Source of the DNA: an uncultured Tateyamaria sp.
GTDB lineage: Bacteria > Pseudomonadota > Alphaproteobacteria > Rhodobacterales > Rhodobacteraceae
NCBI RefSeq assembly: GCF_947503385.1
Contig: NZ_CANNDO010000001.1
Span: 558,001 to 622,000 of the forward strand
Direction: 5' to 3'
Length of the DNA: 64,000 nt
In this document: in pieces, positions 1-9,028 of the stretch
Layout: each line of letters begins with the position of its first letter
Position numbering within the stretch: the stretch's first letter is position 1
The notes under the pieces: model-generated
What the model was told of the DNA's origin: nothing
Databases searched by the model: none
What the model saw: only the letters and a program-made list of their open reading frames with translations
Made by a program: the position numbers and the translations under genes

Positions 1-21
1 GCGATGGCGCAAGTCAGATGA
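1..21 (+). CDS. C-terminal tail of an upstream flagellar gene, probably flgG (partial)
   Basis: An open frame enters from the left edge, ends with residues AMAQVR and stops with TGA at 19-21. This stop overlaps the flgA start codon in the ATGA arrangement used throughout this cluster. Roseobacter clusters usually have the distal rod gene flgG directly before flgA, so flgG is the likely identity. Six residues cannot prove it. Confidence 0.4.
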   Translation, partial: AMAQVR

Positions 22-434
22 TACGTTGGGTTCTTGCATTCCTTCTTGGCGCGCAGATGGTTGCGGCCGATGTGGTCACGCCGACGCGCACATTGCGCCC
101 AGGCACGTTGATCACCGTGCAGGATTTGACGATCCGCGACGGCGCGCATGACGGCGCGTTCGACCGCATCACAGACGTTGCCGGTCAAGAAGCGCGCGTG
201 GCGCTTTATGCCGGACGTCCCATTGCGTTTGACGCCATTGGTCCGCCCGCCATCGTGAACCGCAATCAGATCGTCCCGCTCAGTTTTCGCACGTCCGGCC
301 TCAGCATCACGACCGAAGGCCGCGCAATGGAACGTGGCGGGGTCGGGGACCGGATCCGCATCATGAACCTGCAATCGCGGGCAACCCTGTTCGGACTTGT
401 TCAGGCAGACGGAACAATAAAGGTAACACAATGA
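18..434 (+). CDS. flgA: Flagellar P-ring assembly chaperone FlgA
   Basis: This 138-residue periplasmic protein is the chaperone that helps FlgI polymerise into the P ring around the rod. A short signal peptide (residues 1-17, ending VAA) is followed by the SAF-like region typical of FlgA, seen as the segment with TLRPGTLIT near residue 25 and the later AGRPIAFDAI and GDRIRIMN blocks. It is shorter than the roughly 220 residues of enteric FlgA, as is usual in roseobacters. Its start overlaps the preceding stop and its own stop overlaps the flgH start by 4 bases, which indicates translational coupling. Its client FlgI is encoded about 15 kb away on the other strand. Confidence 0.88.
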   Translation: MIRWVLAFLLGAQMVAADVVTPTRTLRPGTLITVQDLTIRDGAHDGAFDRITDVAGQEARVALYAGRPIAFDAIGPPAIVNRNQIVPLSFRTSGLSITTEGRAMERGGVGDRIRIMNLQSRATLFGLVQADGTIKVTQ

Positions 435-1174
435 AAAAGATGTCATTTTGCCGCCTCTTCTTGGTTGGAACTTGTGGTTTGGCTCTCACAGCTTGCGGAC
501 GTGCAGATCATCTGGGCAAGGCTCCCTCCTTTTCCAACCCGCTCGCGTCACAAGAACATTCCGCAATGGTGTCTGCGACGCTCCCCCGGACCATCGAAGA
601 AGAGGTGCCTCTGGATCAGGCATCTTTGTGGTCGGGGCAACGGGGGTCGTTGTTGGGCGACAGGCGGGCCGTTCAGCGCGGCGACATCCTGACCGTCGTC
701 ATCGAGATCGACGAAAGCGCAGAGATTTCCAACGAAACAGAGCGGTCTCGCTCGGGCTCGGAAACGCTGGGTATCCCGCAACTTGGCGGTCTTCCGCAAC
801 GCCTCGACGAAAACCTGCCCGAGGGGGCGTCGAGCGCCGAACTGGTCGCGATCAATTCTCGCAGCAATTCCAGCGGCGATGGGTCCGTCAAACGCAACGA
901 AAAGCTGACGTTGCGCGTGGCCGCGACGATTCTGGATGTGTTGCCCAACGGGGTATTGTCGATTTCCGGCTCGCAGGAATTGCGGGTGAATTACGAATTG
1001 CGAGAGTTGTTGGTGTCGGGCTATGTGCGCCCCGAAGATATCTCGCGTCAGAACGAAATCACCTATGACAAGATCGCGTCAGCGCGCGTGTCTTATGGGG
1101 GCCGCGGACAGATTTCCGACGTGCAACAACCGCGGTTGGGTCAGCAGGTGCTCGACGCTGTGCTGCCGTTTTAG
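431..1174 (+). CDS. flgH: Flagellar L-ring lipoprotein FlgH
   Basis: FlgH forms the outer-membrane L ring, the bushing through which the distal rod turns. The 247-residue product starts with a lipoprotein signal and a lipobox (LTAC, Cys near residue 22). The family core follows, including the SLWSGQRGSLLGDRRA block and the conserved central part with GDILTVVIEIDESAEISN. The C-terminal region carries NGVLSISGSQELRVNYE and the VRPEDIS segment seen in nearly all FlgH proteins. Its length is normal. It is coupled to flgA by an ATGA overlap, and a FliL-like gene follows 9 bases downstream. Confidence 0.95.
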   Translation: MKKMSFCRLFLVGTCGLALTACGRADHLGKAPSFSNPLASQEHSAMVSATLPRTIEEEVPLDQASLWSGQRGSLLGDRRAVQRGDILTVVIEIDESAEISNETERSRSGSETLGIPQLGGLPQRLDENLPEGASSAELVAINSRSNSSGDGSVKRNEKLTLRVAATILDVLPNGVLSISGSQELRVNYELRELLVSGYVRPEDISRQNEITYDKIASARVSYGGRGQISDVQQPRLGQQVLDAVLPF

Positions 1175-1183
1175 GATGGTCTC

Positions 1184-1669
1184 ATGATCAAGAAACTCCT
1201 TCCACTGATCCTGTTATTTGTCGGCGCTGGTGCCGGTGTCGGCGCGGGCATGTTCCTGCGCCCCGAGCCTGCGCCTCTAGTCGCAACCGATGGCGACGAG
1301 ACGGCAAAAGTCGAGACCAAGGAGACAGAAGTCGAAGGCCCGTCGGATCGCGAATACTTCAAGATGAGCAACCAGTTTGTCGTGCCCGTCATCAAGGAGG
1401 ATCAGGTCCAGGCGCTTGTCGTCCTGTCGCTGAGCGTTGAGGTTCCGGCCGGGCAAAAGGATGCGATTTATTCCAAAGAGCCGAAACTTCGGGACAGCTT
1501 CCTACAGGTGATGTTCGACCACGCCAATATTGGCGGGTTCGATGGCGCGTTCACCAACGCCAACAATCTCGCGGTGCTACGCGGTGCCTTGCGCGAAGTG
1601 GCCCAGAAAGACATGGGTGACCAAGTCACGGATGTTCTGATCGTCGAGATTGCTCGCCAGGACTATTGA
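1184..1669 (+). CDS. FliL-like flagellar basal-body protein (first of two)
   Basis: This 161-residue protein has an N-terminal membrane anchor (residues 4-26, rich in Gly, Ala and Leu) and a periplasmic domain of FliL type. FliL proteins surround the MotAB stator and tune its torque. The C-terminal pattern, a helix with LRGALREVA followed by a strand with VLIVEIARQ, matches the end of FliL domains. A second, better-matching FliL lies at 10950-11432, so this copy may have a specialised role near the rod and rings. It is the last gene of the flgA-flgH operon. Its stop overlaps the convergent gene by 7 bases. Confidence 0.75.
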   Translation: MIKKLLPLILLFVGAGAGVGAGMFLRPEPAPLVATDGDETAKVETKETEVEGPSDREYFKMSNQFVVPVIKEDQVQALVVLSLSVEVPAGQKDAIYSKEPKLRDSFLQVMFDHANIGGFDGAFTNANNLAVLRGALREVAQKDMGDQVTDVLIVEIARQDY

Positions 1670-2079
1670 TTGCGCAACCGTCGCATCAGATCGACCTCTA
1701 TTGACGTGTTGAGAACCCTTGCATCCTGATCGGCACGGGCTGAACGGTGCGCTTCGTCAGCCAGAGTGTCAGCCACCGTTTTCCGTCCAAGCGCGCGCCG
1801 TTGATTGGCCAGCAGCGCTTCTTTGCGGGCAAGCACTTGGGCGAGTTCTATGTTCAGAGTGCGTGTCGCCTTGGCCACCCATCGCAGCCAGATCACATCA
1901 GCGCCAATGTTTCGCATGGAATGCGCCGTAACCGGTAGCGATTGTGCTTCGGCTGCGTGGTCGCGTAGGCGTTTGATCTCGTTTCGCAGCTTTGCTTCCT
2001 GAGCCAGTATTTCCGCCAAACCAGTAAGGCTTTTTTGGTACTTGAGTTCCGTGAGTGCGCGCAGCGCGTCCATATCCAT
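1663..2079 (-). CDS. Helical flagellar-cluster protein, possibly FliJ-like
   Basis: The product is about 138 residues, almost wholly helical and charged, with no signal peptide or membrane segment. Two heptad-rich stretches are visible (residues 10-45 and 75-110). A C-terminal segment with RRALGRKTVADTLADEA recalls the tail of FliJ-type export chaperones. FliJ stalks the export ATPase FliI, and the position directly after flhB would suit such a role. The assignment is an inference from shape and context. The ATG at 2079 is used here. A TTG at 2085 overlaps the flhB stop and also has a GGAGGG ribosome site nearby, so the start is uncertain. Confidence 0.55.
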   Translation of the reverse strand: MDMDALRALTELKYQKSLTGLAEILAQEAKLRNEIKRLRDHAAEAQSLPVTAHSMRNIGADVIWLRWVAKATRTLNIELAQVLARKEALLANQRRALGRKTVADTLADEAHRSARADQDARVLNTSIEVDLMRRLRNQ

Positions 2080-2081
2080 CG

Positions 2082-3167
2082 TCAAATTGCCCTCCGCATA
2101 CGTGCACGCATGTTGTCGGCAAAGCGGATGGCCGCCGCCACGGCGGCGTAATGCTCAGGCGCGACTTCGTCTCCGATTTCGGTGACCGCGTGCAGCGCGC
2201 GGGCGGTGGGTGCGTCATGGTGGATGGGCACACCCGCCTCCATCGCCACTTCACGGATACGGAGCGCCACGGCATCGACGCCTTTGGCAACACATTCGGG
2301 TGCCGTACCGTGGGCGCGTGTCCATTTCAGGGCAACCGCGTAATGCGTCGGGTTCACGATCACCACATCCGCGTTTGGCACTTCGGCGATCATCTGTTGC
2401 GATGCTATGGCCTGCGCACGCGCACGGCGCTCTTGTTTTAGATGCGGATCACCTTCGGTGTTCTTGGCTTCATCCATGATTTCCTTGCGGGACATGCGGT
2501 TTTTACGAATGTGTTCCTGATGTTGCCAGACCGCGTCGATGCCGCCAATGATCAGCGAAATGAGGATCACAACCGACAAAAAGCCCACACAGAGCTCGGC
2601 CAGCAACAAGACCACCGCGCTTGGTTCGGACTGGATAACGGCCACCATATCCGGCAGGCGCGCGATCAGGAACAGCGCAAGGCACAAGGAATAGATCGAC
2701 AGTTTGACAAAGCTCTTGGCGAATTCAAAGAACCCGTTGCGTCCGAATTTCTGCTTGGCATTCTGGATCAGTGAGATGCGCGACAGCTTTGGCTGAAGCT
2801 TGGAGGGCGTCACCACAAAGGCCCGTTGCGCAAGGATCGCCAGCAGCACGGTCAAGGCGGGCAAGGCAAAAATCGGGATCAGATCAAGGCTGACCATCCA
2901 GGTCCAACCGCTCAACGCCGCCACTGGACCGCCGTCAAACACGGCCTCCGCGATTTGTTCTGATTGCGCCAGAAGTCCCGCTAGATGACTGCCCAACGAG
3001 ATAAAGGATTGCGCACCCAGCGCGATGAGCGCGAGGGTCAGACCGGCATAACCTGCGGCTGTCTGCAAATCGACGGATTTGGCAACCTCGCCTTTGCGCC
3101 GCGCCTCTTGCAGCTTGTGCGGCGTTGGTTCGAACGACTTGTCCTGTTCGTCGCCTTGTTCGCTCAT
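2082..3167 (-). CDS. flhB: Flagellar export-gate switch protein FlhB
   Basis: FlhB is the inner-membrane component of the flagellar type III export gate that switches substrate class from rod and hook proteins to filament proteins. The 361-residue protein begins with the usual hydrophilic EPTPHKLQEARRKGEVAKS segment. Four membrane segments follow up to about residue 210, then the cytoplasmic domain. The self-cleavage motif NPTH is present at residues 272-275, so specificity switching should work. Its start overlaps the fliR stop (ATGA). It belongs to a leftward operon that begins with the transglycosylase-like gene and runs through flhA and fliR. Confidence 0.96.
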   Translation of the reverse strand: MSEQGDEQDKSFEPTPHKLQEARRKGEVAKSVDLQTAAGYAGLTLALIALGAQSFISLGSHLAGLLAQSEQIAEAVFDGGPVAALSGWTWMVSLDLIPIFALPALTVLLAILAQRAFVVTPSKLQPKLSRISLIQNAKQKFGRNGFFEFAKSFVKLSIYSLCLALFLIARLPDMVAVIQSEPSAVVLLLAELCVGFLSVVILISLIIGGIDAVWQHQEHIRKNRMSRKEIMDEAKNTEGDPHLKQERRARAQAIASQQMIAEVPNADVVIVNPTHYAVALKWTRAHGTAPECVAKGVDAVALRIREVAMEAGVPIHHDAPTARALHAVTEIGDEVAPEHYAAVAAAIRFADNMRARMRRAI

Positions 3168-3934
3168 GGCGTGATCTCAAACGGGGCAAGCATGAACTGG
3201 TCCAGCGCACCCAGCCAAACCGCCAACATGCTCGGCGCAGCCAGAAACAGGATGAACAGCCCCCCCAAGGTGATCACCGGCGCACCGACAAAGGCAACCA
3301 TAAGCTGTGGCATCGCCTTGTTGATGACCCCCAAGGTCAGGTTATAGATCACCGACATCAACACAAAAGGTGCGGCCAGAACAAAGGCGAGCGAGAACGC
3401 GCGGCTGATCTGTGCAATGCCCCATTGCGCGACATCGGTTCCGCCCGCAAACAGTCCCACGGGCAGAATGTCGTAGGACAGGATCATCAATTGCGCCGCT
3501 TTGATGTGCAGTCCGCTCAATGCGGCCAGAGCCAACGCGCCAACCGTGAGGATGTAACCCATGGCCGGAAGCGGTTCGATTGCCGCGCCGCCCATAATTT
3601 GTGACAGGGACGTGGACTGGGCGGCAATTGCCCCCGCCGTTTGGAGCGCAAGGATAAAGAGGCGCAAACCCAGACCAATCAGCAGGCCGGACACTGTTTC
3701 GGTCAGCGCAAAGAGCGCAAGCGTGCCGACCGTGACCTCTGGCAAGGCAAAGTCAATCGCGGGCGCGACGATCACGGTAAACGCAAGGCCAAGCATCAGC
3801 CGGATTCGCATTGGCACGGATTGTTCGCCAAATGCAGGCAACAGCGACACCGTTGCTGCCACCCGCAAAAACACCAGAAAGCCGAGCCACAACGAGTCCT
3901 CGAGCAGAGCCACAATGTCGGCCGCCGCCGTCAT
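3164..3934 (-). CDS. fliR: Flagellar export-gate protein FliR
   Basis: FliR is a core membrane subunit of the flagellar export gate, assembling with FliP and FliQ into a helical pore. The 256-residue product is very hydrophobic with about six membrane segments. It shows the family features LVFLRVAATVSLLPAFGEQ near the N terminus and a central RLFILALQTAGAIAAQ block. The ATG at 3934 is chosen because it overlaps the flhA stop as ATGA. The longer open frame upstream lies inside flhA and has no FliR similarity. fliQ is not in this window. Confidence 0.94.
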   Translation of the reverse strand: MTAAADIVALLEDSLWLGFLVFLRVAATVSLLPAFGEQSVPMRIRLMLGLAFTVIVAPAIDFALPEVTVGTLALFALTETVSGLLIGLGLRLFILALQTAGAIAAQSTSLSQIMGGAAIEPLPAMGYILTVGALALAALSGLHIKAAQLMILSYDILPVGLFAGGTDVAQWGIAQISRAFSLAFVLAAPFVLMSVIYNLTLGVINKAMPQLMVAFVGAPVITLGGLFILFLAAPSMLAVWLGALDQFMLAPFEITP

Positions 3935-6027
3935 GCGGCGACAACACCCACGAGGGCGGGCTGCGCGTCGATCCCGATTTCTTCGAATGATAGCACCGGG
4001 TTTGTCATTCCCTTGGCACGCATCAACGTCTTGATAAAGCGGCGGCGCCTGCTGCTGGTGACGACGGCGGGATACACGCCTTGGGCACTGGCATCCTTCA
4101 GCCGTTCCGACACATTGGCGGCGAGGCGGTTGAACATATCGGGCGGCAACGCCACGTCCAGACCGCGATCTGCCTCGACGTGATAGCTGGCAAAAACGTC
4201 CTCCCATTCTGGTGCCAATTGCACCAACGGGACGGACCCATCCTGCCGCTTGATCTCAGCCACCAGTTGAAAGCCCAGACGTTGCCGCACATGTTCGCAA
4301 ATCGCCTCGGGTTGTGCGTTGTGGGCGCGGGCCTCCGCAGTTGCCTCTAGGATCAGTGGCAGGTTCCGGATCGACACCTGTTCGTCCAGCAGCAGACGCA
4401 GCACAGCGTGCAGGATGTCGATCGGAACCTTGTCCGGCACAAGTTCATCCAGCAGCTTGCGATTTGCCTCGGCACGGGCCGGATCCGAGATGTTGGTCAT
4501 CTCATTGAGCAATCGACGCAATGCCTTGAGGCTTAGAAGGCGGCTGAAATTCTTTTTGATGACCTCAAGCAGGTGTGTCGCCAAAATCTCGGTTGGGGTG
4601 ACAACCGTGATGCCTGCGACAGCAACGCCGTCTTGGGACTTCTCATCGATCCAGCGCGCCGGCGCGCCATAAACGGGTTCAGTGGTGTCGACCCCGGCAG
4701 GCAATCCGCCGCCGTTCTCAGGGGTGAGCGCCAGCACTTCCTTCGGCCGCAACATGCCTCTGCCCTGCTCGACGCCCTGAATGCGCAGGATGTACTCGCC
4801 AGCATTCAGACCGGGATGATCGGTGAGGCGAATTTCCGGCAAAATCAAACCAAACACAGAGGCGACATGGGTGCGCATATTGGCAATGCGCGCATCAAGC
4901 CCGGTTCCCGGATCAAGCACCATATTGACGAGGTCCGGCGCGAACTCCACGTGGATGTCGTCCAGTTCCAGCACGTCACCAAGCGATTTTTCGGCCGGTT
5001 GCGGCACGGTGTCCACTTCGGCGTCGGGCGTTTGGGCATTTTGTTTGAGCTGCCGTTGAATCAGGAATGACGCAACAGCCAATGCGATGCCACCGAGCAT
5101 GAATGGCAAAAACGGCAGACCCGGAACAAGGGCGAGCATCCCCATCAGAACCGCAACCGTGGACAGGGCCGCAGGGTGCTTGCCAAGCTGGCTGAACACG
5201 GCCAGATCCGTTGCCCCCTTGGCCCCGCCACGCGCCAGCAACAGGGCAGATGCGATGGAAATAATCACTGCCGGAATCTGCGACACAAGCCCGTCACCAA
5301 CGGTGAGGATGGCGTAGGTCTCAAACGCGTCACCCAACGCCATACCATGCACCACGACGCCCATGACCAAACCGGCGACAAGGTTGAGCAGAGTGATCAG
5401 CAGGCCTGCGACCGCATCGCCTTTTACGAATTTCGATGCGCCATCAAGTGAACCGAAAAACGTCGTCTCTGCCTGTTCCAGCTCACGACGCGCCTTGGCT
5501 TCCTGATGATCGATGGCCCCTGCGGACATGTCGCTGTCGATGGCAAGTTGCTTGCCCGGCATCCCGTCCAGTGCAAACCGCGCGCCCACTTCGGCCATGC
5601 GGGTCGCGCCTTTGGTGATCACCATGAAATTCACGATCAGCAGGACGCAAAACACGACAAGACCAAGAAACACGCTGCCGCCCATGATGAATTGGGCAAA
5701 GCCCTCGATCACATCGCCAGCAGCGCCGGTGCCGGTGTGGCCCTGACCGATGATCAGCTTTGTCGAGGAAACGTTCAGGGACAGACGCAGCATGAGTGAC
5801 GCCAGCAGGATCGTCGGAAATGCCGAAAAGTCGAGCGGGCGTTCAATGAAGAGCGTGATCGTAAAGATGAGAATGGCCAGCGCAAAAGAGGTGGCCAGAC
5901 CGATGTCCAGAACCCAGGCGGGCATCGGCAGGATCATCATGACGATGATCGCCATAAGTGCGATGGCGAGCAGAACCGTCGGGCTGAACAGCGCGCGGGC
6001 GCTAAAGTTGAACTTTGCCTGGCTCAT
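3931..6027 (-). CDS. flhA: Flagellar export-gate protein FlhA
   Basis: FlhA forms the nonameric ring of the export apparatus that couples the proton gradient to secretion and docks chaperone-substrate complexes. The 698-residue length is standard. Eight membrane segments fill roughly residues 1-310, with the conserved FHIPEP-region equivalent seen around GARFALDGMPGKQLAIDSDMSA and the DHQEAKARRELE segment. The large cytoplasmic docking domain follows, including the ending with ALRRLLNEMTNISDPARAEA and the VDILHAVLRLLL-type stretch. The gene is coupled by ATGA overlaps to the genes on both sides. Confidence 0.97.
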   Translation of the reverse strand: MSQAKFNFSARALFSPTVLLAIALMAIIVMMILPMPAWVLDIGLATSFALAILIFTITLFIERPLDFSAFPTILLASLMLRLSLNVSSTKLIIGQGHTGTGAAGDVIEGFAQFIMGGSVFLGLVVFCVLLIVNFMVITKGATRMAEVGARFALDGMPGKQLAIDSDMSAGAIDHQEAKARRELEQAETTFFGSLDGASKFVKGDAVAGLLITLLNLVAGLVMGVVVHGMALGDAFETYAILTVGDGLVSQIPAVIISIASALLLARGGAKGATDLAVFSQLGKHPAALSTVAVLMGMLALVPGLPFLPFMLGGIALAVASFLIQRQLKQNAQTPDAEVDTVPQPAEKSLGDVLELDDIHVEFAPDLVNMVLDPGTGLDARIANMRTHVASVFGLILPEIRLTDHPGLNAGEYILRIQGVEQGRGMLRPKEVLALTPENGGGLPAGVDTTEPVYGAPARWIDEKSQDGVAVAGITVVTPTEILATHLLEVIKKNFSRLLSLKALRRLLNEMTNISDPARAEANRKLLDELVPDKVPIDILHAVLRLLLDEQVSIRNLPLILEATAEARAHNAQPEAICEHVRQRLGFQLVAEIKRQDGSVPLVQLAPEWEDVFASYHVEADRGLDVALPPDMFNRLAANVSERLKDASAQGVYPAVVTSSRRRRFIKTLMRAKGMTNPVLSFEEIGIDAQPALVGVVAA

Positions 6028-6623
6028 GATTCATGGCCCCGGTGGACCATGCTTGCCATTGCAATTGGCTTGGCGGGCAAGTGCGATTTTCCGCGCTGAG
6101 GTTCGCCTGTGCTTGCAACGCTGAATGTACGAGACTGAAAGGCCGCCAGCGCCGCGTCCCACGTGCCGCTGATTTTGTGCAGCCTTTGCAAGAGCGATGC
6201 CGCATGAGCCGCATTTTGCGTGGGGTCGAACATGGCGTCGATCGTCAAAAACGTGTCGGACTGTTTTTCATAACGAATGCCAAAGCACCCGACGGAAAAC
6301 TGCCGCGCACCGCGCAGGAACCGTGCATAAACATAAGCGAGTGCGGCGTCGTTTGTGGCAAATTGGATTGTCGCCTCGCCCGCCATGGTGACTGACCATG
6401 GCCAACCAGCGTGAACGTCGTGATCTGCGGCGGGGTGGAGGATTTTTAACAGGACTGCCGTCGGCACGCCCGTTTTTTTGGCCGCAACGTGCGCCGCGCT
6501 CTTGCACAGCTGATCATTCGCTACAGCCGATTGACCGTTCGCACCGCCCGCTAAAAATACGGTTGCGCACATCCACAACAGTACTCCTAGGCGATGCACA
6601 CGCCTGAAACTGATCCAATACAT
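6024..6623 (-). CDS. Transglycosylase-like flagellar protein lacking the catalytic glutamate
   Basis: The 199-residue secreted protein has a signal peptide (about residues 1-31) and a fold related to SLT-type lytic transglycosylases. Those enzymes open gaps in peptidoglycan for rod assembly. Family landmarks remain: a GWPWSV segment replacing the usual PWPWTV, the RGARQFSVGCFGIRY block and the TIDAMFDPTQNAAHAA block. The helix that normally reads about AI-x-x-T-E-T-G-R reads KILHPAADH, putting Ala65 where the catalytic Glu should be. Catalysis is therefore doubtful, and a structural or scaffold role is possible. The ATG at 6623 has a GGGAG ribosome site; the longer frame would need a TTG. The stop overlaps flhA by 4 bases. 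Confidence 0.75.
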   Translation of the reverse strand: MYWISFRRVHRLGVLLWMCATVFLAGGANGQSAVANDQLCKSAAHVAAKKTGVPTAVLLKILHPAADHDVHAGWPWSVTMAGEATIQFATNDAALAYVYARFLRGARQFSVGCFGIRYEKQSDTFLTIDAMFDPTQNAAHAASLLQRLHKISGTWDAALAAFQSRTFSVASTGEPQRGKSHLPAKPIAMASMVHRGHES

Positions 6624-6703
6624 CGTGGCTCCCAATCACTTTCTGTGACTGGCGGAACGTTAGCCCTGCGCCCGTTTACGATTGGTAACCAAGATCGATA
6701 ATT

Positions 6704-9028
6704 CTACGGGTCGGATGACGATTGCGACGGGTTCGCGCCGTCCAATAGTGATTGGATTACGGCGCGCGCCTGCTGGCTTTCGGAAACTGCATCCGACATG
6801 CGCCCCATCATACCGTCCAGATCATCCGAAGCCTCCATCGGAGTTTTGATAACATTTGCAACAGGAGCAAAGGTGGTATCTTCGGTATCATCAAGCCGCG
6901 ACCAATCCTCGGCGAGCCACGCTGCGCGCACACTCTTATCCTCTTCTCCGAGACGATCGAAAATGCTCATGGCTCCGGCATAGTTCTGCGCCATAGTCTT
7001 GGCGCGTGCCCGAAGCCTGTCTGCGGTCTCGGACTCCACACTGAATAACTGCGCTTCCGCCTCAAAGGGCCGTCCCAGATCAAGAGCAATCCGCGCCCGC
7101 AACTCTTTGGAGCGTGACGAAACAGGCAAGTCCTGCGCGCTGGTAAGCAGCAGTTCAGCCAATTGCGGAAAGCCAAGTGCCGCTGAGCGTTCCGCCATCG
7201 CAAAACCCACTGCCGGATCAATCCGATCTTGGCCTCTACGGGACTGTTCAAACGCGCGTTCGAGGAAAACCACATCCGGTGCCGTTCGGGTCACAATACC
7301 GAGCAACAACACGCGCAAGGCGCGTTCGGTTTCGCCATTGTCTCGCAATCTCATGCGGCCCAATGCTTTGAACGCCTCGTCAAACTGGCCCGATTTTGCC
7401 AGCGCAAGCACGTGCGTTCGCTTCAATTCGACCCCAAGGGGATCGCCGCGCATTTCAATTGCATATGCCTCGACCAGCGTCGCGACGCTTTGGTCGATCA
7501 ACGTGTCCTCTTCAAGATGCGAATCGACAAATTGTATCAGTGCTTCCGCAGATTGCTGTTCGTTGGACGACACCACGTCGGAAAGGGTCTGTTGCGCGAT
7601 TTCCGTTTCGCCCATCGCCATCTGAAGCTCGGCGCGTGCAAGATTGGTCTGCGCCGTTGGCGCCTCGGGGATTCGGTCAACGATACGCAAAGCGGTCTCT
7701 GCGCGTGCCTCATCGCCATATCCCAGCAAACGACGGCTCAGTTTTGCCGCTACAAACCGGCGCAAATGGATCGGCAGCGCCGTCGCAGCGCGCAAGGCTG
7801 CATCTGCATTGATGGGCTGCGAAGGATCCAATTCGGCTTGCGCCAAAATCCCCCACAGGGCGGCGTTGTTTTCGCAATCCGCAAAATGCCGCAAGTAGTT
7901 GCCGTCACGCGCGTGTCCGTACTCCATAATATCGGCAATCTCGGTCAATTCAGGATGGCGCGCTGCAAGGCTTGGTGCGATGGACAAAACCTGCCGCGCC
8001 TCTGCCCCGAAGCCATAAAATAAGTAAAGCCTAGCCAAATCCACAGCGACCTCTTCGTCCAGCCGGTCAAATTCACTGAACAGCGATGCGCGATACTTGG
8101 CGATTTGCTCGGCTGGTGCGGTGTCACTGCCCCACAATTCGACTGAAACCTTTTCAGGCGCCAGGCATCTCACACCCAGCGACGTGGTTTGTAATCCGCT
8201 GGCAGCGACTTGCGCTGGCACGTCCGAACTGCTCGAAATCCTCAGATTCAGGCTGTTGATCTGCGATGACTGAACTTTCGTCTCTGTGTCTGGTACGGAC
8301 GAATCAAAGATTTCCGTATTGATTTGGGGCCGGGTCCCGCCAATCGGCAGATCAACCTGACGCTGTGACGGATCAAGGATGCCCCGTGTTGCTGCAATTG
8401 CAACGCGTCGTGCAAGTTTTTGCTGTGCTTGTGCCAGTTGATTGGCTGATCCGGTGTCCGGGCGACCCTCCGGCGCGGGAAGTGCGGTCAGGCTGCCGAT
8501 CACGTCGGGAACCACAATCTGGCGAGGTGGGGCAGGGCGCGCCGGCACCACGGGTTCCGGTTCTGGCTTGATATCCAGCGTTGGCACGTCCGAAAACGCA
8601 AGCCTTCTATCACTTGTGGGCCAGCTTACTTCCGGCAGCGCGGTGGCAGGGACCGGCGGTGTGCTTTCCGGCCTGTTCGACACATCAACCACCAAAAAGT
8701 CGCCACGCTCGACAAATGTCGACGCGATGCAGTCACAGGCAAAATCGATATCGAGGCTGGTGGCGGTGCTTGTTACATCATCAATGTACTGCCGGTCGAT
8801 GAGCGTGAAAACCTGGCTCGTATCGAAACCGGAACGATGGCCGTTCAGTTCAATCCGCACACCGCCTTCCACAGTATCAAGCGACCAGTCACGCCCGTCC
8901 GGTATGCGCATGACAAGACGCGCAAATCCATCATGCGCACCGGAGCGCACAGTGATTTCCTGCGCGTTTCCGACTGTTGCGAAACACGCGAAAACGGAAA
9001 TGAGTGCCAAACGCCACATCGCCATCAT
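6704..9028 (-). CDS. Large secreted helical-repeat protein of the flagellar cluster
   Basis: This 774-residue protein starts with a signal peptide (ending about residue 22, NAQ). A beta-rich region at residues 24-115 (GFARLVMRIPDGRDWSLD and following) resembles an AMIN-type domain. A long helical part from about residue 320 to the end has TPR-like spacing of Ala-rich helices. It follows motA with an ATGA overlap, so it is made together with the stator. A periplasmic role in holding or placing the motor at the cell wall is plausible but not shown by the sequence. I do not recognise a named family. A gap of 80 bases separates it from the next gene downstream. Confidence 0.7.
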   Translation of the reverse strand: MMAMWRLALISVFACFATVGNAQEITVRSGAHDGFARLVMRIPDGRDWSLDTVEGGVRIELNGHRSGFDTSQVFTLIDRQYIDDVTSTATSLDIDFACDCIASTFVERGDFLVVDVSNRPESTPPVPATALPEVSWPTSDRRLAFSDVPTLDIKPEPEPVVPARPAPPRQIVVPDVIGSLTALPAPEGRPDTGSANQLAQAQQKLARRVAIAATRGILDPSQRQVDLPIGGTRPQINTEIFDSSVPDTETKVQSSQINSLNLRISSSSDVPAQVAASGLQTTSLGVRCLAPEKVSVELWGSDTAPAEQIAKYRASLFSEFDRLDEEVAVDLARLYLFYGFGAEARQVLSIAPSLAARHPELTEIADIMEYGHARDGNYLRHFADCENNAALWGILAQAELDPSQPINADAALRAATALPIHLRRFVAAKLSRRLLGYGDEARAETALRIVDRIPEAPTAQTNLARAELQMAMGETEIAQQTLSDVVSSNEQQSAEALIQFVDSHLEEDTLIDQSVATLVEAYAIEMRGDPLGVELKRTHVLALAKSGQFDEAFKALGRMRLRDNGETERALRVLLLGIVTRTAPDVVFLERAFEQSRRGQDRIDPAVGFAMAERSAALGFPQLAELLLTSAQDLPVSSRSKELRARIALDLGRPFEAEAQLFSVESETADRLRARAKTMAQNYAGAMSIFDRLGEEDKSVRAAWLAEDWSRLDDTEDTTFAPVANVIKTPMEASDDLDGMMGRMSDAVSESQQARAVIQSLLDGANPSQSSSDP

